NCBI GenBank assembly: GCA_964036045.1
Contig: CAXIWF010000729.1
Location: 1-64,000, forward strand
DNA from: Eutreptiella sp. 'Long Island Sound 2002'
Lineage: Eukaryota; Euglenozoa; Euglenophyceae; Eutreptiales; Eutreptiaceae
DNA: 64,000 nucleotides
Reading direction: 5' to 3'
The notes beneath the pieces were generated by a model. That model did not search any database, was not told where the DNA came from, and worked only from the letters and a program-made list of their open reading frames with translations. The position numbers and the translations under genes were made by a program. Positions within the stretch are counted from its first letter, which is position 1, and each line of letters begins with the position of its first letter. Shown piece by piece: positions 12,046 through 23,559 of the stretch.

Positions 12046-12143
12046 ACTTTCTGAGTGTCTATTTTTTTTCGGTATATACTCGCTCCTTACTAGGCAGCTT
12101 TGGTGCTTTCAGCGCCACTTTGTGGAGGCCAATGGGCCAATCT
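12046..12143 (+). ncRNA. Spliced-leader (SL) RNA, canonical copy (copy 1)
   Basis: The leader exon is 12046-12071: ACTTTCTGAGTGTCTA, eight T, then CG, identical to the Euglena SL as I remember it. A splice donor GTATAT starts at 12072. Exon GAGTGT (12053-12058) can pair with intron ATACTC (12076-12081), a 5' stem of the kind seen in SL RNAs. Downstream is a hairpin GGTGCT/AGCGCC, an Sm-like site ACTTTGTGG (12117-12125), and a final hairpin GGCC-AATG-GGCC (12127-12138). The role is donor of the capped leader in trans-splicing of nuclear pre-mRNA. The exact 3' end is estimated from the last hairpin. This is the only copy here with an unaltered leader and intron. Confidence 0.93.
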
Positions 12144-12353
12144 CCTTCCAAAACCAAAGTCCTCTCCACTGGAGTCCGGATCATAGGCTCAAGCTCAGCA
12201 CCCACCATTTACTCCGCACACATCCGCACACATGTCCCTCCCCTTTGCGTAACACCCTGCCCTTCCTTCCCTGGTGGTATCGCGGCATGCGCTGCCCCGC
12301 CCCTTCCGCCCCTCCCCCCTAGGGGAGTAGGGTTTGTCCATGTCCCTTGTGCG

Positions 12354-12553
12354 CAGGAGACAATGGGGTGGGGTGGGGTGGGGGGGTGCATGCGCGCAGT
12401 TGAGGCCGCGGTCACATTTTGTCGGCCCATTTGTGTGTGCTTCTTGCTTACTTGGGCCCTGGTTCCCCGTTTGCAGGGTATCTTTGTCTGATTGTGCCCC
12501 ATGTGCGGCGCTTAACGGCCGAATCTGTTCGTTGCTGGCCCGTTCGGACGCGG
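12354..12553. repeat. G-rich block flanking the SL gene, right copy (copy 1)
   Basis: Second copy of the block at 11024-11226, about 95% alike, differing for example TTTTCTCGG versus TTTTGTCGG. Homology ends at GGACGCGG. Confidence 0.85.
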
Positions 12554-13600
12554 ACAATGATTTGTGCCATGTGATGTTTTTTCCAATCTGTTGCATTCGG
12601 TGACGTTGCCGATCGATGTGCACAGTGATACGCTGTATGGAGAGTGTTGTCCTGGGGACAGCTTGTTTTTTGGGCTTCTAGTCAGCTTTGCTGGGAGTTT
12701 TGTTTTGTATTCTTTGCACCATGTCGTGCTGTGAGCAATGTGTTGTGTCTTGTGCGCAGTGCTGTCTATTGCAAGCTGTATCCAAAAACTTCCATGGTGC
12801 AGAACAAAGGTCTCATTGAAGCTCATGTTTTTCGCACATGGCCGCCATGGCACCTTCTTAGGAGCTAGATCTTCCTCTGAGTGTGCTGAGACCATCCCGC
12901 CCCCCTCCTGGACAAGAATCTTAGAGATTCCAAATGTGCACATGCCTCTACAATGCCACATACCTTCGGGAAATCCTTCTGTGTAACCCGCATAGGCCTG
13001 TACGCAAAGGCTAAAAAGGAGTTCAAAAATTTGCTGAACGAGGAATCTCAACAACCCTAGCTCCTTGAGGGAATATATGAATGGTCCAAATGCTCGATCT
13101 AGCCATAATTCAAAGGCAGGAAATACATTCTAAACTGTAAGCCACAAATTATCATAACTATTGCAACTTTCCTCAACCTCTTTTGTCCGCAAAAATCTTG
13201 ACGCAGTGATATTGCAGGTAGTAAAGACGTATCACTATTACTATCGCAAAAAGGAATGTCGAAGTGGTCCACTTCACGGTTCAAAAAATCCTAGTTTGTT
13301 GCGTGACGATGTTACAAATTTTGTACATACCATTGTCTGTTGGAAACAGAACACTGCATGTGTCCTGTGTGCTACAAAACCGCGGCTGCCAAAGTACTGC
13401 ATGATTCGATGCTCAACAACTTACCAAAATGTCAAACCCATAGCAGATGAGGTATGGGATCAAATTGTCCTAACCAATTTTGAGAAACATCCCAGATGTC
13501 CCCAATATCCTAGTGAGTTTAAAATACAATATCACAATCTTCTACACAACCATAGATCTATCAAGGCTGCGCATCCCGATGGCTAACCCGTACGAAATGA
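12554..13600. other. Unassigned spacer downstream of SL (copy 1)
   Basis: Contains ORFs of 180 codons (12512-13054, minus) and 141 codons (13161-13586, plus), neither with a recognised domain. Base composition drifts from balanced to AT-rich toward the TATCC array. There is no supportable gene call. Confidence 0.55.
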
Positions 13601-15440
13601 AAAGCGCGCCAACGAATGTCCTAAGTCGTGTTTGAGAAAACGATCCTAAGTCCGAATGCAGAAAAGATCCTAATGATTCTAATTATCATAAAAGTCCTAA
13701 CCAGGCGAACATGTTGCGATGAGTCATTGTCAAAGATATGGAAAAATAGGTTATCCTTATCCTAGAACCTCTGTCTAACGCGTGGAAAAAACATCCTAAG
13801 TATCCTGAACATCCCCAGCCTTTGGGACAGAACGTTAGGGCTAGGAAACATCCTAACTATGCCAAGTACTGAATATTCCTCGATAACACCAACGAATATA
13901 CTACATATCCTAAGCGTGGTTACAATTACGGTTGTCATGAGTTATTTGCCATCACTACACATGCAAAATGTAAAAAGAACGATATTCTAACTCCTGTTGG
14001 AGAAAATATCCTAAATATCTTCAACTGACTGAACATTTGTTCTCAAAAATATCCCAAATATCCCAAGTACTTTGTGTGGCTCCGGGCATGTAATTATCCT
14101 AAACCTCCTGACCTGGCAAACATGTTGCGATGGGTCATTGTCAAAGAGATGGATAAACCGGTTAGCCTTAGCCTAAAAACACTGTCTAATTTGTGCAAAA
14201 AACATCCTAAGTATCCTAAATGTCCTCAACTTTTGGGACTGAAAGTTGGGGCTAGCAAACATCTTTAATGTGCTAAGTACTCCACTTTCTTCGATAACAG
14301 CAAGGAATATCTTAAATATCCTAAGAGTGGTTACAAGTACGGTTGTGATGAGGAATTTGCCATTACTATACATGAAAAATCTAAGAATAAAAATATCATA
14401 AGTGCTGACGGAGAAAATATCCTAATTATCCTAAATATCCTAAACATCCCAATGGGCAAACAACGGGATGTTGAAAATGTTGTGAGTCCTAATTTTGCCA
14501 AGTCAGTCATCCGAATCATCGGGAAGATCGTTAAACCTCATGCAGAAAATATCCTAAGTATCCCAAATGTTCTGACCTGGCTCGTTTCTTTTCTCAAAAA
14601 CATCCTAAATATCCTAAGTACGTAATATTGTTCGGGGCATATCATCGAACATATTGTAAGTATCCGCTATTGGTGTGATGAGTAAGTAGCGATGGCTAGA
14701 AGGAAGATATCATAAGTCCTATAGGAGACAATATTCGAATTATCCTAAATATTCTGAACCATCCAATGGGCCTACAACAGGATGCTGAAAATGTTGTGCT
14801 CAGCACGTGTCAAATACTTCCTAATCTCGCCAGACCAAACATCCTGAATATCAGCACCATTCTCTCAGATCATGCAGAAAATATCCTAAATATCCCAAAT
14901 ATCCTCAATTGACTGAACGTTCTTGCTCAAAAATATCCTCAATATCCCAAGTACTTCATGTAGCTTTGGGCATAACACCAGAAATATTCCAAAGATTCGA
15001 AGAAGGGTTACAGCTACCATTGTGATGAGTACATTGCCAAAAATATCCTAAGTCCTGATGGAGACAATATCCTCATTATGTGGACCATCCTCAACATCGT
15101 AATGGACAAACAAACGCAGGCTGAACATGTTGTGATAAGCAATCGTCAAAAACATCCCAACCTCGCCAGAACAAATATTCTAAATGCAAGAAAAGATCCT
15201 AAAACATCATGCAAAAAATATCCTAAATATCCTAAATATCCCTAGCTGACTCATCTAGACTGAAACCTCCTGCTGAAAAATGTCCAAAATATCCCAAGTA
15301 CTTAATATTCTTCCAGGCAAGGACCAAAAATATCCTAACTATCCTAAAAAATGGTTACCGTTAAAGCTAAGGTTAACCGTAACCCCTTTTTTTAGGATAA
15401 TTAGGATATTTTCCCAAAAAAATGATCGGGTGTTTGGGAT
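13600..15440. repeat. Degenerate TATCCTAA-rich array (copy 1)
   Basis: AT-rich DNA densely packed with AATATCCTAAATATCC-like words. A weaker longer period shows: AACATGTTGCGATG at 13708 and 14120, and AATGGGCAAACAA-like blocks at about 14451, 14766 and 15101, so roughly 315-410 bp. No gene is seen; the 60-80-codon ORFs are Pro/Lys/Tyr-rich repeat translations. Confidence 0.8.
15326..15412. repeat. Large imperfect palindrome closing the TATCC array (copy 1)
   Basis: The left arm AATATCCTAACTATCCTAAA...GGTTACCGTTAA is matched by the right arm TTAACCGTAACC...TTAGGATAATTAGGATATT around a short AGCTAAGG-like centre. The TATCC polarity inverts here, marking the array end. Confidence 0.8.
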
Positions 15441-16136
15441 ATTTTAGAACGCAAAAGTAACCTACTAGGATGCATTCTTTTGGCACTCACAAACCACCTC
15501 GCCTATGGAATGAGGCCTCAAGACAACACAAACAGCCCTGAACCAGTGCACCACACATGTGTAACGGCAGCACTGACAGCACTCAATTATACACTGATGT
15601 GATCAGAATTTCAATGATTCTCAGATGTACATTAGTGCAGTAAATTTTCCGCTTGTTTTCATGTTTTCCGTTCGCCGCCAGATGTCGCCTGTGAGCGCGC
15701 GTCGAGTCGCATTTGTCTTTCGTGATTTCCCAATCGGATTTATTTAAATTATTTCGAATGATTTCACGTTGTGTCATTATGTGCGATGAATGCGCATTGA
15801 GATTCTATGTCTGCTCCATTTTTGTAGACCGGGTTTTCGTACTCTTCATATTCCACCATGGAGTTCAAAGGACTTACAAGTGCTTCGCATATGTCGCTCC
15901 CCTAAGCTGGATATGGGTCTGAAGAGGGTTATGTGGGTTCGGAGATATCAGGGGCAGTGTCGGGCGTTACGACCCCTGGGGCATCAAGGCTACAGGCTTC
16001 GCAGTTACAACAAAGATCAACCACTATGCAGCGGTTACAACATGTTCCTCACATGGCACCACACAAAAGGAAGAAACACTACACCACATCAATCCACACC
16101 ACGCTAGACCACACCACACCACCTTTCACCGCACTG
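15441..16136. other. Unassigned spacer (copy 1)
   Basis: About 700 bp without repeats. ORFs of up to 151 codons run into the adjacent 12-bp minisatellite. No recognised product. Confidence 0.55.
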
Positions 16137-16387
16137 CCCCAGGATGTGCCCCGCAATGTGGCCCACGATGTGCCCCAGAATGTGCCCCTCAATGCTCACC
16201 AGAATGTGACCCATGATGTGCCCCACCATGTGCCCCACCATGTGCCGCACGATGTGCCCGCCAAATGCCAATTGATGTGCCCCATGATGTGCCCCACAGT
16301 GTGCCCCACTGTGAACCCCACGATGTGCCCTGGGATGTGCCCCACCATGTGCCCCACCATGTGCCGCAGGATGTGCCCCACCATGTA
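16137..16387. repeat. 12-bp GATGTGCCCCAC minisatellite (copy 1)
   Basis: About 21 imperfect units of GATGTGCCCCAC. Because 12 is a multiple of 3, all frames give 4-residue peptide repeats (MCPT or DVPH on plus, HGGA on minus). These look protein-like but follow from the repeat. Confidence 0.9.
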
Positions 16388-16397
16388 GTAAAATACT

Positions 16398-17022
16398 TGT
16401 AAAATCGGGGTAAAAATTGGGGATGTTTTTTGCCATACAAGGAGGGTGCTGGGTATACTTTGCACTGCACCACGGCCTCCTACCACCTTCAGAATGCATA
16501 CCACTTCACAAATGCCTTCCTCTCTATCATTACATCACATTCCAACCCATAGTTGCTCACCCGGGATGCTCCCCTTGCTGGTCTCTCCGCTATTTACCAC
16601 AAACCATACATAAAAAAAAGGCATGTTTCTGGGTAGTTCTCCATAGGCATAGTCGGCAACCCAAGGGACCCCTTCAGGATGTATCCACGGCTTCTGTGCC
16701 CCAAGCCAATGGCGTTGGTGAGGTCTCTGGGATCAGGGCATGGACATCCGAACCCGGTTTGCCAAACCAAAACATTGTCCAGCCGCCGCAGCTCCATTAA
16801 GGTCCACCGCTCACTAGTAAAATCGGGGTAAAAACTGGGGATGTTTTTCGCCATACAAGGAGGGTGGTGGGTATACTTTGCACTGCACCACGGCCTCCTA
16901 CCACCTTCAGAATGCATTCCACTTCACAAATGCCTTCGTTTCTATCATTACATCACATTCCAACCCATGGTTGCTCGACCGGGATGCTACCCTTGCTGGT
17001 CTCTCCGCTGTTTACCACAAAT
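16398..17022 (-). repeat. Two inverted linker copies around a satellite-free insert (copy 1)
   Basis: Reverse complements of the 287-bp array linker lie at about 16745-17022 and 16398-16612. Between them, where a minisatellite array would sit in direct units, are about 130-180 bp of unrelated sequence. Linker landmarks are visible in reverse: GGTCTCTCCGC, CATTACATCACATTCCAACC, and CTCCATTAAGGTCCACCGCT. A 107-codon minus-strand ORF (16594-16917) crosses it; I do not recognise the product and small indels disrupt its correspondence with the linker. Confidence 0.82.
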
Positions 17023-17258
17023 CCCGCCCTTTCATGTCCCAACACCCCATTCAAAAACACCCACCCCTCCCCCATCCGCATCAACACGCCATACCTACAC
17101 TTTCGTGCAACCCCCCAAATGTGCTTACATTCACATTTGCATCCCACCGCACCCATCCAATTCCACACAGGCCACCGTACCCCGCCCTTTCATGTCCCAA
17201 CAACCCATTCAAAAAGAACCACACACCAGCATCCGCATCAACACGCCGTACCTACACT
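17023..17258. repeat. Short 158-bp minisatellite array (1.5 monomers)
   Basis: Starts abruptly at CCCGCCCTTTC after TTTACCACAAAT and ends with the usual terminal half-monomer. It is the shortest array in the window. Confidence 0.9.
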
Positions 17259-18411
17259 TGTGGTAATCACCAGAGAGACCAGCAAGGGGAGCATCCCGGG
17301 TGAGCAACTATGGCTTGGAATGTGATGTAATGATCGAGGGGAGGGCAGCTGTGGAGTGCACCTCATTGCAAAGATGTTAGGAGGCCGTGGTGCAGTGCAT
17401 GGTACAACCAGCACCCCCTCTGTGTAGCGAAAAACATAGCCGATTTTTACCCCAATTTTACTAGCGAGCGGTGGACCTTAATGGAGCCACCGCGGCTGGA
17501 AATGTTTTTGCCTGGCAAAGCCAGTTCAGATGTCCATGGCAGCATCGCCCTTTCATGTTCTAACGACCCATTCAAAAACACCCACCCCCCCCCCATCCGC
17601 ATCAACACGCCATACCTACACTTTCCTACAACCCCCCCAATGTGCTTACATTCACATTTGCATCCCACCGCATCCACCCAACCCGGCACAGGCCACGGTA
17701 CCCCGCCATTTCATGTTCCAACACCCCATTCAAAAACACCCACCCCTCCCCCATCCGCCTCAACGCGGCATACCTACACTTTCGTGCAACCCCCGAAATG
17801 TGCTCACATTCACATTTGCATCCCACCGCATCCACCCAACCCCACACAGGCCACCGTACCCCGCCCTTTCATGTCCCAACACCCCATTCAAAAACACCCA
17901 CCCCTCCTCCATCCGCATCAACACGCCATACCTACACTTTCGTGCGACCCCCCGTATGTGCTCACATTCACATTTGCATCCCACTGCACCCACCCAACCC
18001 CACACAGGCCACCGTACCTCGCCCTTTCGTGTTCCAACACCCCATTCAAAAACACCCACCCCTCCCCCATCCGCATCAACACGCCATACCTGCACTTTCT
18101 TGCAACCCTCCCAATGTGCTCACATTCACATTTGCATCCCAGCGCATCCACCCAACCCGGCACAGGCCACGGTACCCCGCCATTTCATGTTCCAACACCC
18201 CATTCAAAAACACCCACCCCTCCCCCATCCGCCTCAACACGGCATACCTACACTTTCGTGCAACCCCCCAAATGTGCTCACATTCACATTTACATCCCAC
18301 CGCACCCATCCAATTCCACACAGGCCACCGTACCCCGCCCTTTCATGTCCCAACAACCCATTCAAAAAGAACCACACACCAGCATCCGCATCAACACGCC
18401 GTACCTACACT
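17259..18411. repeat. Higher-order unit: linker plus 5.5-monomer array
   Basis: The linker is 17259-17545 and the array is 17546-18411. Unit length 1,153 bp is the basic size class, seen again at 49787, 52567 and 55189. Confidence 0.93.
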
Positions 18412-20038
18412 TGTGGTAATCACCAGAGAGACCAGCAAGGGGAGCATCCCGGGTGAGCAACTATGGCTTGGAATGTGATGTAATGATAGAGGGGAGGGCA
18501 GCTGTGGAGTGCACCTCATTGCAAAGATGTTAGGAGGCCGTGGTGCAGTGCATGGTACAACCAGCACCCCCTCTGTGTAGCGAAAAACATAGCCGATTTT
18601 TACCCCAATTTTACTAGCGAGCGGTGGACCTTAATGGAGCCACCGCGGCTGGAAATGTTTTTGCCTGGCAAAGCCAGTTCAGATGTCCATGGCAGCATCG
18701 CCCTTTCATGTTCCAACGACCCATTCAAAAACACCCACCCCTCCCCCATCCGCATCAACACGCCATACCTACACTTTCCTACAACCCCTCCAATGTGCTT
18801 ACATTCACATTTGCATCCCACCGCATCCACCCAACCCGGCACAGGCCACGGTACCCCGCCATTTCATGTTCCAACACCCCATTCAAAAACACCCACCCCT
18901 CCCCCATCCGCCTCAACGCGGCATACCTACACTTTCGTGCAACCCCCCAAATGTGCTCACATTCACATTTGCATCCCACCGCATCCACCCAACCCGGCAC
19001 AGGCCACCGTACCCCGCCCTTTCATGTCCCAACACCCCATTCAAAAACACCCACCCCTCCTTCATCCGCATCAACACGCCATACCTACACTTTCGTGCGA
19101 CCCCCCGTATGTGCTCGCATTCACATTTGCATCCCACTGCACCCACCCAACCCCACACAGGCCACCGTACCTCGCCCTTTCATGTCCCAACACCCCATTC
19201 AAAAACACCCACCCCTCCCCCATCCGCATCAACACGCCATACCTACACTTTCCTACAACCCCCCCAATGTGCTCACATTCACATTTGCATCCCACCGCAT
19301 CCACCCAACCCGGCACAGGCCACGGTACCCCGCCATTTCATGTTCCAACACCCCATTCAAAAACACCCACCCCTCCCCCATCCGCCTCAACACGGCATAC
19401 CTACACCTTCGTGCAACCCCCCAAATGTGCTCACATTCACATTTGCATCCCACCGCATCCACCCAACCCCACACAGGCCACCGTACCCCGCCCTTTCATG
19501 TCCCAACACCCCATTCAAAAACACCCACCCCTCCCCCATCCGCCTCAACACGGCATACCTACACTTTCGTGCAACCCCCCAAATGTGCTCACATTCACAT
19601 TTGCATCCCACTGCACCCACCCAACCCCACACAGGCCACCGTACCTCGCCCTTTCGTGTTCCAACACCCCATTCAAAAACACCCACCCCTCCCCCATCCG
19701 CATCAACACGCCATACCTGCACTTTCTTGCAACCCTCCCAATGTGCTCACATTCACATTTGCATCCCAGCGCATCCACCCAACCCGGCACAGGCCACGGT
19801 ACCCCGCCATTTCATGTTCCAACACCCCATTCAAAAACACCCACCCCTCCCCCATCCGCCTCAACACGGCATACCTACACTTTCGTGCAACCCCCCAAAT
19901 GTGCTCACATTCACATTTACATCCCACCGCACCCATCCAATTCCACACAGGCCACCGTACCCCGCCCTTTCATGTCCCAACAACCCATTCAAAAAGAACC
20001 ACACACCAGCATCCGCATCAACACGCCGTACCTACACT
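18412..20038. repeat. Higher-order unit: linker plus 8.5-monomer array
   Basis: The linker is 18412-18698 and the array is 18699-20038. Unit length 1,627 bp is the basic unit plus exactly three monomers. Confidence 0.93.
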
Positions 20039-23000
20039 TGTGGTAATCACCAGAGAGACCAGCAAGGGGAGCATCCCGGGTGAGCAACTATGGCTTGGAA
20101 TGTGATGTAATGATAGAGGGGAGGGCAGCTGTGGAGTGCACCTCATTGCAAAGATGTTAGGAGGCCGTGGTGCAGTGCATGGTACAACCAGCACCCCCTC
20201 TGTGTAGCGAAAAACATAGCCGATTTTTACCCCAATTTTACTAGCGAGCGGTGGACCTTAATGGAGCCACCGCGGCTGGAAATGTTTTTGCCTGGCAAAG
20301 CCAGTTCAGATGTCCATGGCAGCATCGCCCTTTCATGTTCCAACGACCCATTCAAAAACACCCACCCCTCCCCCATCCGCATCAACACGCCATACCTACA
20401 CTTTCCTACAACCCCCCCAATGTGCTCACATTCACATTTGCATCCCACCGCATCCACCCAACCCGGCACAGGCCACGGTACCCCGCCATTTCATGTTCCA
20501 ACACCCCATTCAAAAACACCCACCCCTCCCCCATCCGCCTCAACACGGCATACCTACACTTTCGTGCAACCCCCCAAATGTGCTCACATTCACATTTGCA
20601 TCCCACCGCATCCACCCAACCCCACACAGGCCACCGTACCCCGCCCTTTCATGTCCCAACACCCCATTCAAAAACACCCACCCCTCCCCCATCCGCCTCA
20701 ACACGGCATACCTACACTTTCGTGCAACCCCCCAAATGTGCTCGGATTCACATTTGCATCCCACCGCATCCACCCAACCCGGCACAGGCCACGGTACCCC
20801 GCCGTTTCATGTTCCAACACCCCATTCAAAAACACCCACCCCTCCCCCATCCGCATCAACACGCCATACCTGCACTTTCTTGCAACCCTCCCAATGTGCT
20901 CACATTCACATTTGCATCCCATCGCATCCACCCAACCCGGCCCAGGCCACGGTACCCCGCCATTTCATGTTCCAACACCTATTCAAAAACACCCACCCCT
21001 CCCCCATCCGCCTCAACACGGCATACCTACACTTTCGTGAAACCACCCAAATGTGCTCACATTCACATTTGCATCCCACCGCATCCACCCAACCCCACAC
21101 AGGCCACCGTACCCCGCCCTTTCATGTCCCAACACCCCATTCAAAAACACCCACCCATCCCTCATCCGCATCAACACGCCATACCTACACTTTCGTGCGA
21201 CCCCCCGTATGTGCTCGCATTCACATTTGCATCCCATCGCATCCACCCAACCCGGCCCAGGCCACGGTACCCCGCCATTTCATGTTCCAACACCTATTCA
21301 AAAACACCCACCCCTCCCCCATCCGCCTCAACACGGCATACCTACACTTTCGTGAAACCACCCAAATGTGCTCACATTCACATTTGCATCCCACCGCATC
21401 CACCCAACCCCACACAGGCCACCGTACCTCGCCCTTTCATATCCCAACACCCCATTCAAAAACACCCACCCCTCCCCCATCCGCATCAACACGCCATACC
21501 TACACTTTCTTGCAACCCCCCAAATGTGCTCACATTCACATTTGCATCCCACCGCATCCACCCAACCCCACACAGGCCACCGTACCCCGCCCTTTCATGT
21601 CCCAACACCCCATTCAAAAACACCCACCCCTCCTCCATCCGCATCAACACGCCATACCTACACTTTCGTGCGACCCCCCGTATGTGCTCACATTCACATT
21701 TGCATCCCACTGCACCCACCCAACCCCACACAGGCCACCGTACCTCGCCCTTTCGTGTTCCAACACCCCATTCAAAAACACCCAGCCCTCCCCCATCCGC
21801 ATCAACACGCCATACCTACACTTTCTTGCAACCCCCCAAATGTGCTCACATTCACATTTGCATCCCACCGCATCCACCCAACCCCACACAGGCCACCGTA
21901 CCCCGCCCTTTCATGTCCCAACACCCCATTCAAAAACACCCACCCATCCCTCATCCGCATCAACACGCCATACCTACACTTTCGTGCGACCCCCCGTATG
22001 TGCTCGCATTCACATTTGCATCCCACTGCACCCACCCAACCCCACACAGGCCACCGTACCTCGCCCTTTCATATCCCAACACCCCATTCAAAAACACCCA
22101 CCCCTCCCCCATCCGCATCAACACGCCATACCTACACTTTCTTGCAACCCCCCAAATGTGCTCACATTCACATTTGCATCCCACCGCATCCACCCAACCC
22201 CACACAGGCCACCGTACCCCGCCCTTTCATGTCCCAACACCCCATTCAAAAACACCCACCCCTCCTCCATCCGCATCAACACGCCATACCTACACTTTCG
22301 TGCGACCCCCCGTATGTGCTCACATTCACATTTGCATCCCACTGCACCCACCCAACCCCACACAGGCCACCGTACCTCGCCCTTTCGTGTTCCAACACCC
22401 CATTCAAAAACACCCACCCCTCCCCCATCCGCATCAACACGCCATACCTGCACTTTCTTGCAACCCCCGCAAGGTGCTCACATTCACATTTGCATCCCAC
22501 CGCATCCACCCAACCCGGCACAGGCCACCGTACCTCGCCCTTTCGTGTCCCAACACCCCATTCAAAAACACCCACCCCTCCTCCATCCGCATCAACACGC
22601 CATACCTACACTTTCGTGCGACCCCCCGTATGTGCTCACATTCACATTTGCATCCCACTGCACCCACCCAACCCCACACAGGCCACCGTACCTCGCCCTT
22701 TCATGTTCCAACGACCCATTCAAAAACACCCACCCCTCCCCCATCCGCATCAACACGCCATACCTACACTTTCCTACAACCCCCCCAATGTGCTTACATT
22801 CACATTTGCATCCCACCGCATCCACCCAACCCGGCACAGGCCACGGTACCCCGCCATTTCATGTTCCAACACCCCATTCAAAAACACCCACCCCTCCCCC
22901 ATCCGCCTCAACGCGGCATACCTACACTTTCGTGCAACCCCCGAAATGTGCTCACATTCACATTTGCATCCCACCGCATCCACCCAACCCCACACAGGCC

Positions 23001-23559
23001 ACCGTACCCCGCCCTTTCATGTCCCAACACCCCATTCAAAAACACCCACCCCTCCTCCATCCGCATCAACAGGCCATACCTACACTTTCGTGCGACCCCC
23101 CGTATGTGCTCACATTCACATTTGCATCCCACTGCACCCACCCAACCCCACACAGGCCACCCTACCTCGCCCTTTCGTGTTCCAACACCCCATTCAAAAA
23201 CACCCACCCCTCCCCCATCCGCATCAACACGCCATACCTGCACTTTCTTGCAACCCTCCCAATGTGCTCACATTCACATTTGCATCCCAGCGCATCCACC
23301 CAACCCGGCACAGGCCACGGTACCCCGCCATTTCATGTTCCAACACCCCATTCAAAAACACCCACCCCTCCCCCATCCGCCTCAACACGGCATACCTACA
23401 CTTTCGTGCAACCCCCCAAATGGGCTCACATTCACATTTACATCCCACCGCACCCATCCAATTCCACACAGGCCACCGTACCCCGCCCTTTCATGTCCCA
23501 ACAACCCATTCAAAAAGAACCACACACCAGCATCCGCATCAACACGCCGTACCTACACT
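20039..23559. repeat. Higher-order unit: linker plus long array (repeat of 75-3595)
   Basis: Offset 19,964 bp from the unit at 75-3595 and the same 3,521-bp length, with only a few substitutions (for example GCCACCC versus GCCACCG near 23160). It belongs to the 20-kb macro-duplication. Confidence 0.93.

Noticed and set aside
13600-15440. Telomeric or subtelomeric repeat
   Set aside because: The TATCCTAA words are not a regular (TTAGGG)n-type array; spacing is irregular and the array is internal in all copies.
15933-16388. Protein with DVPH or MCPT repeats
   Set aside because: The 12-bp repeat length is a multiple of three, so any frame yields a 4-residue repeat. There is no start context or conserved domain.
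16594-16917. 107-codon minus-strand ORF as a real gene
   Set aside because: It reads plausibly, but I recognise no family. It lies across the linker repeat, and the related linker copies have frame-breaking indels.
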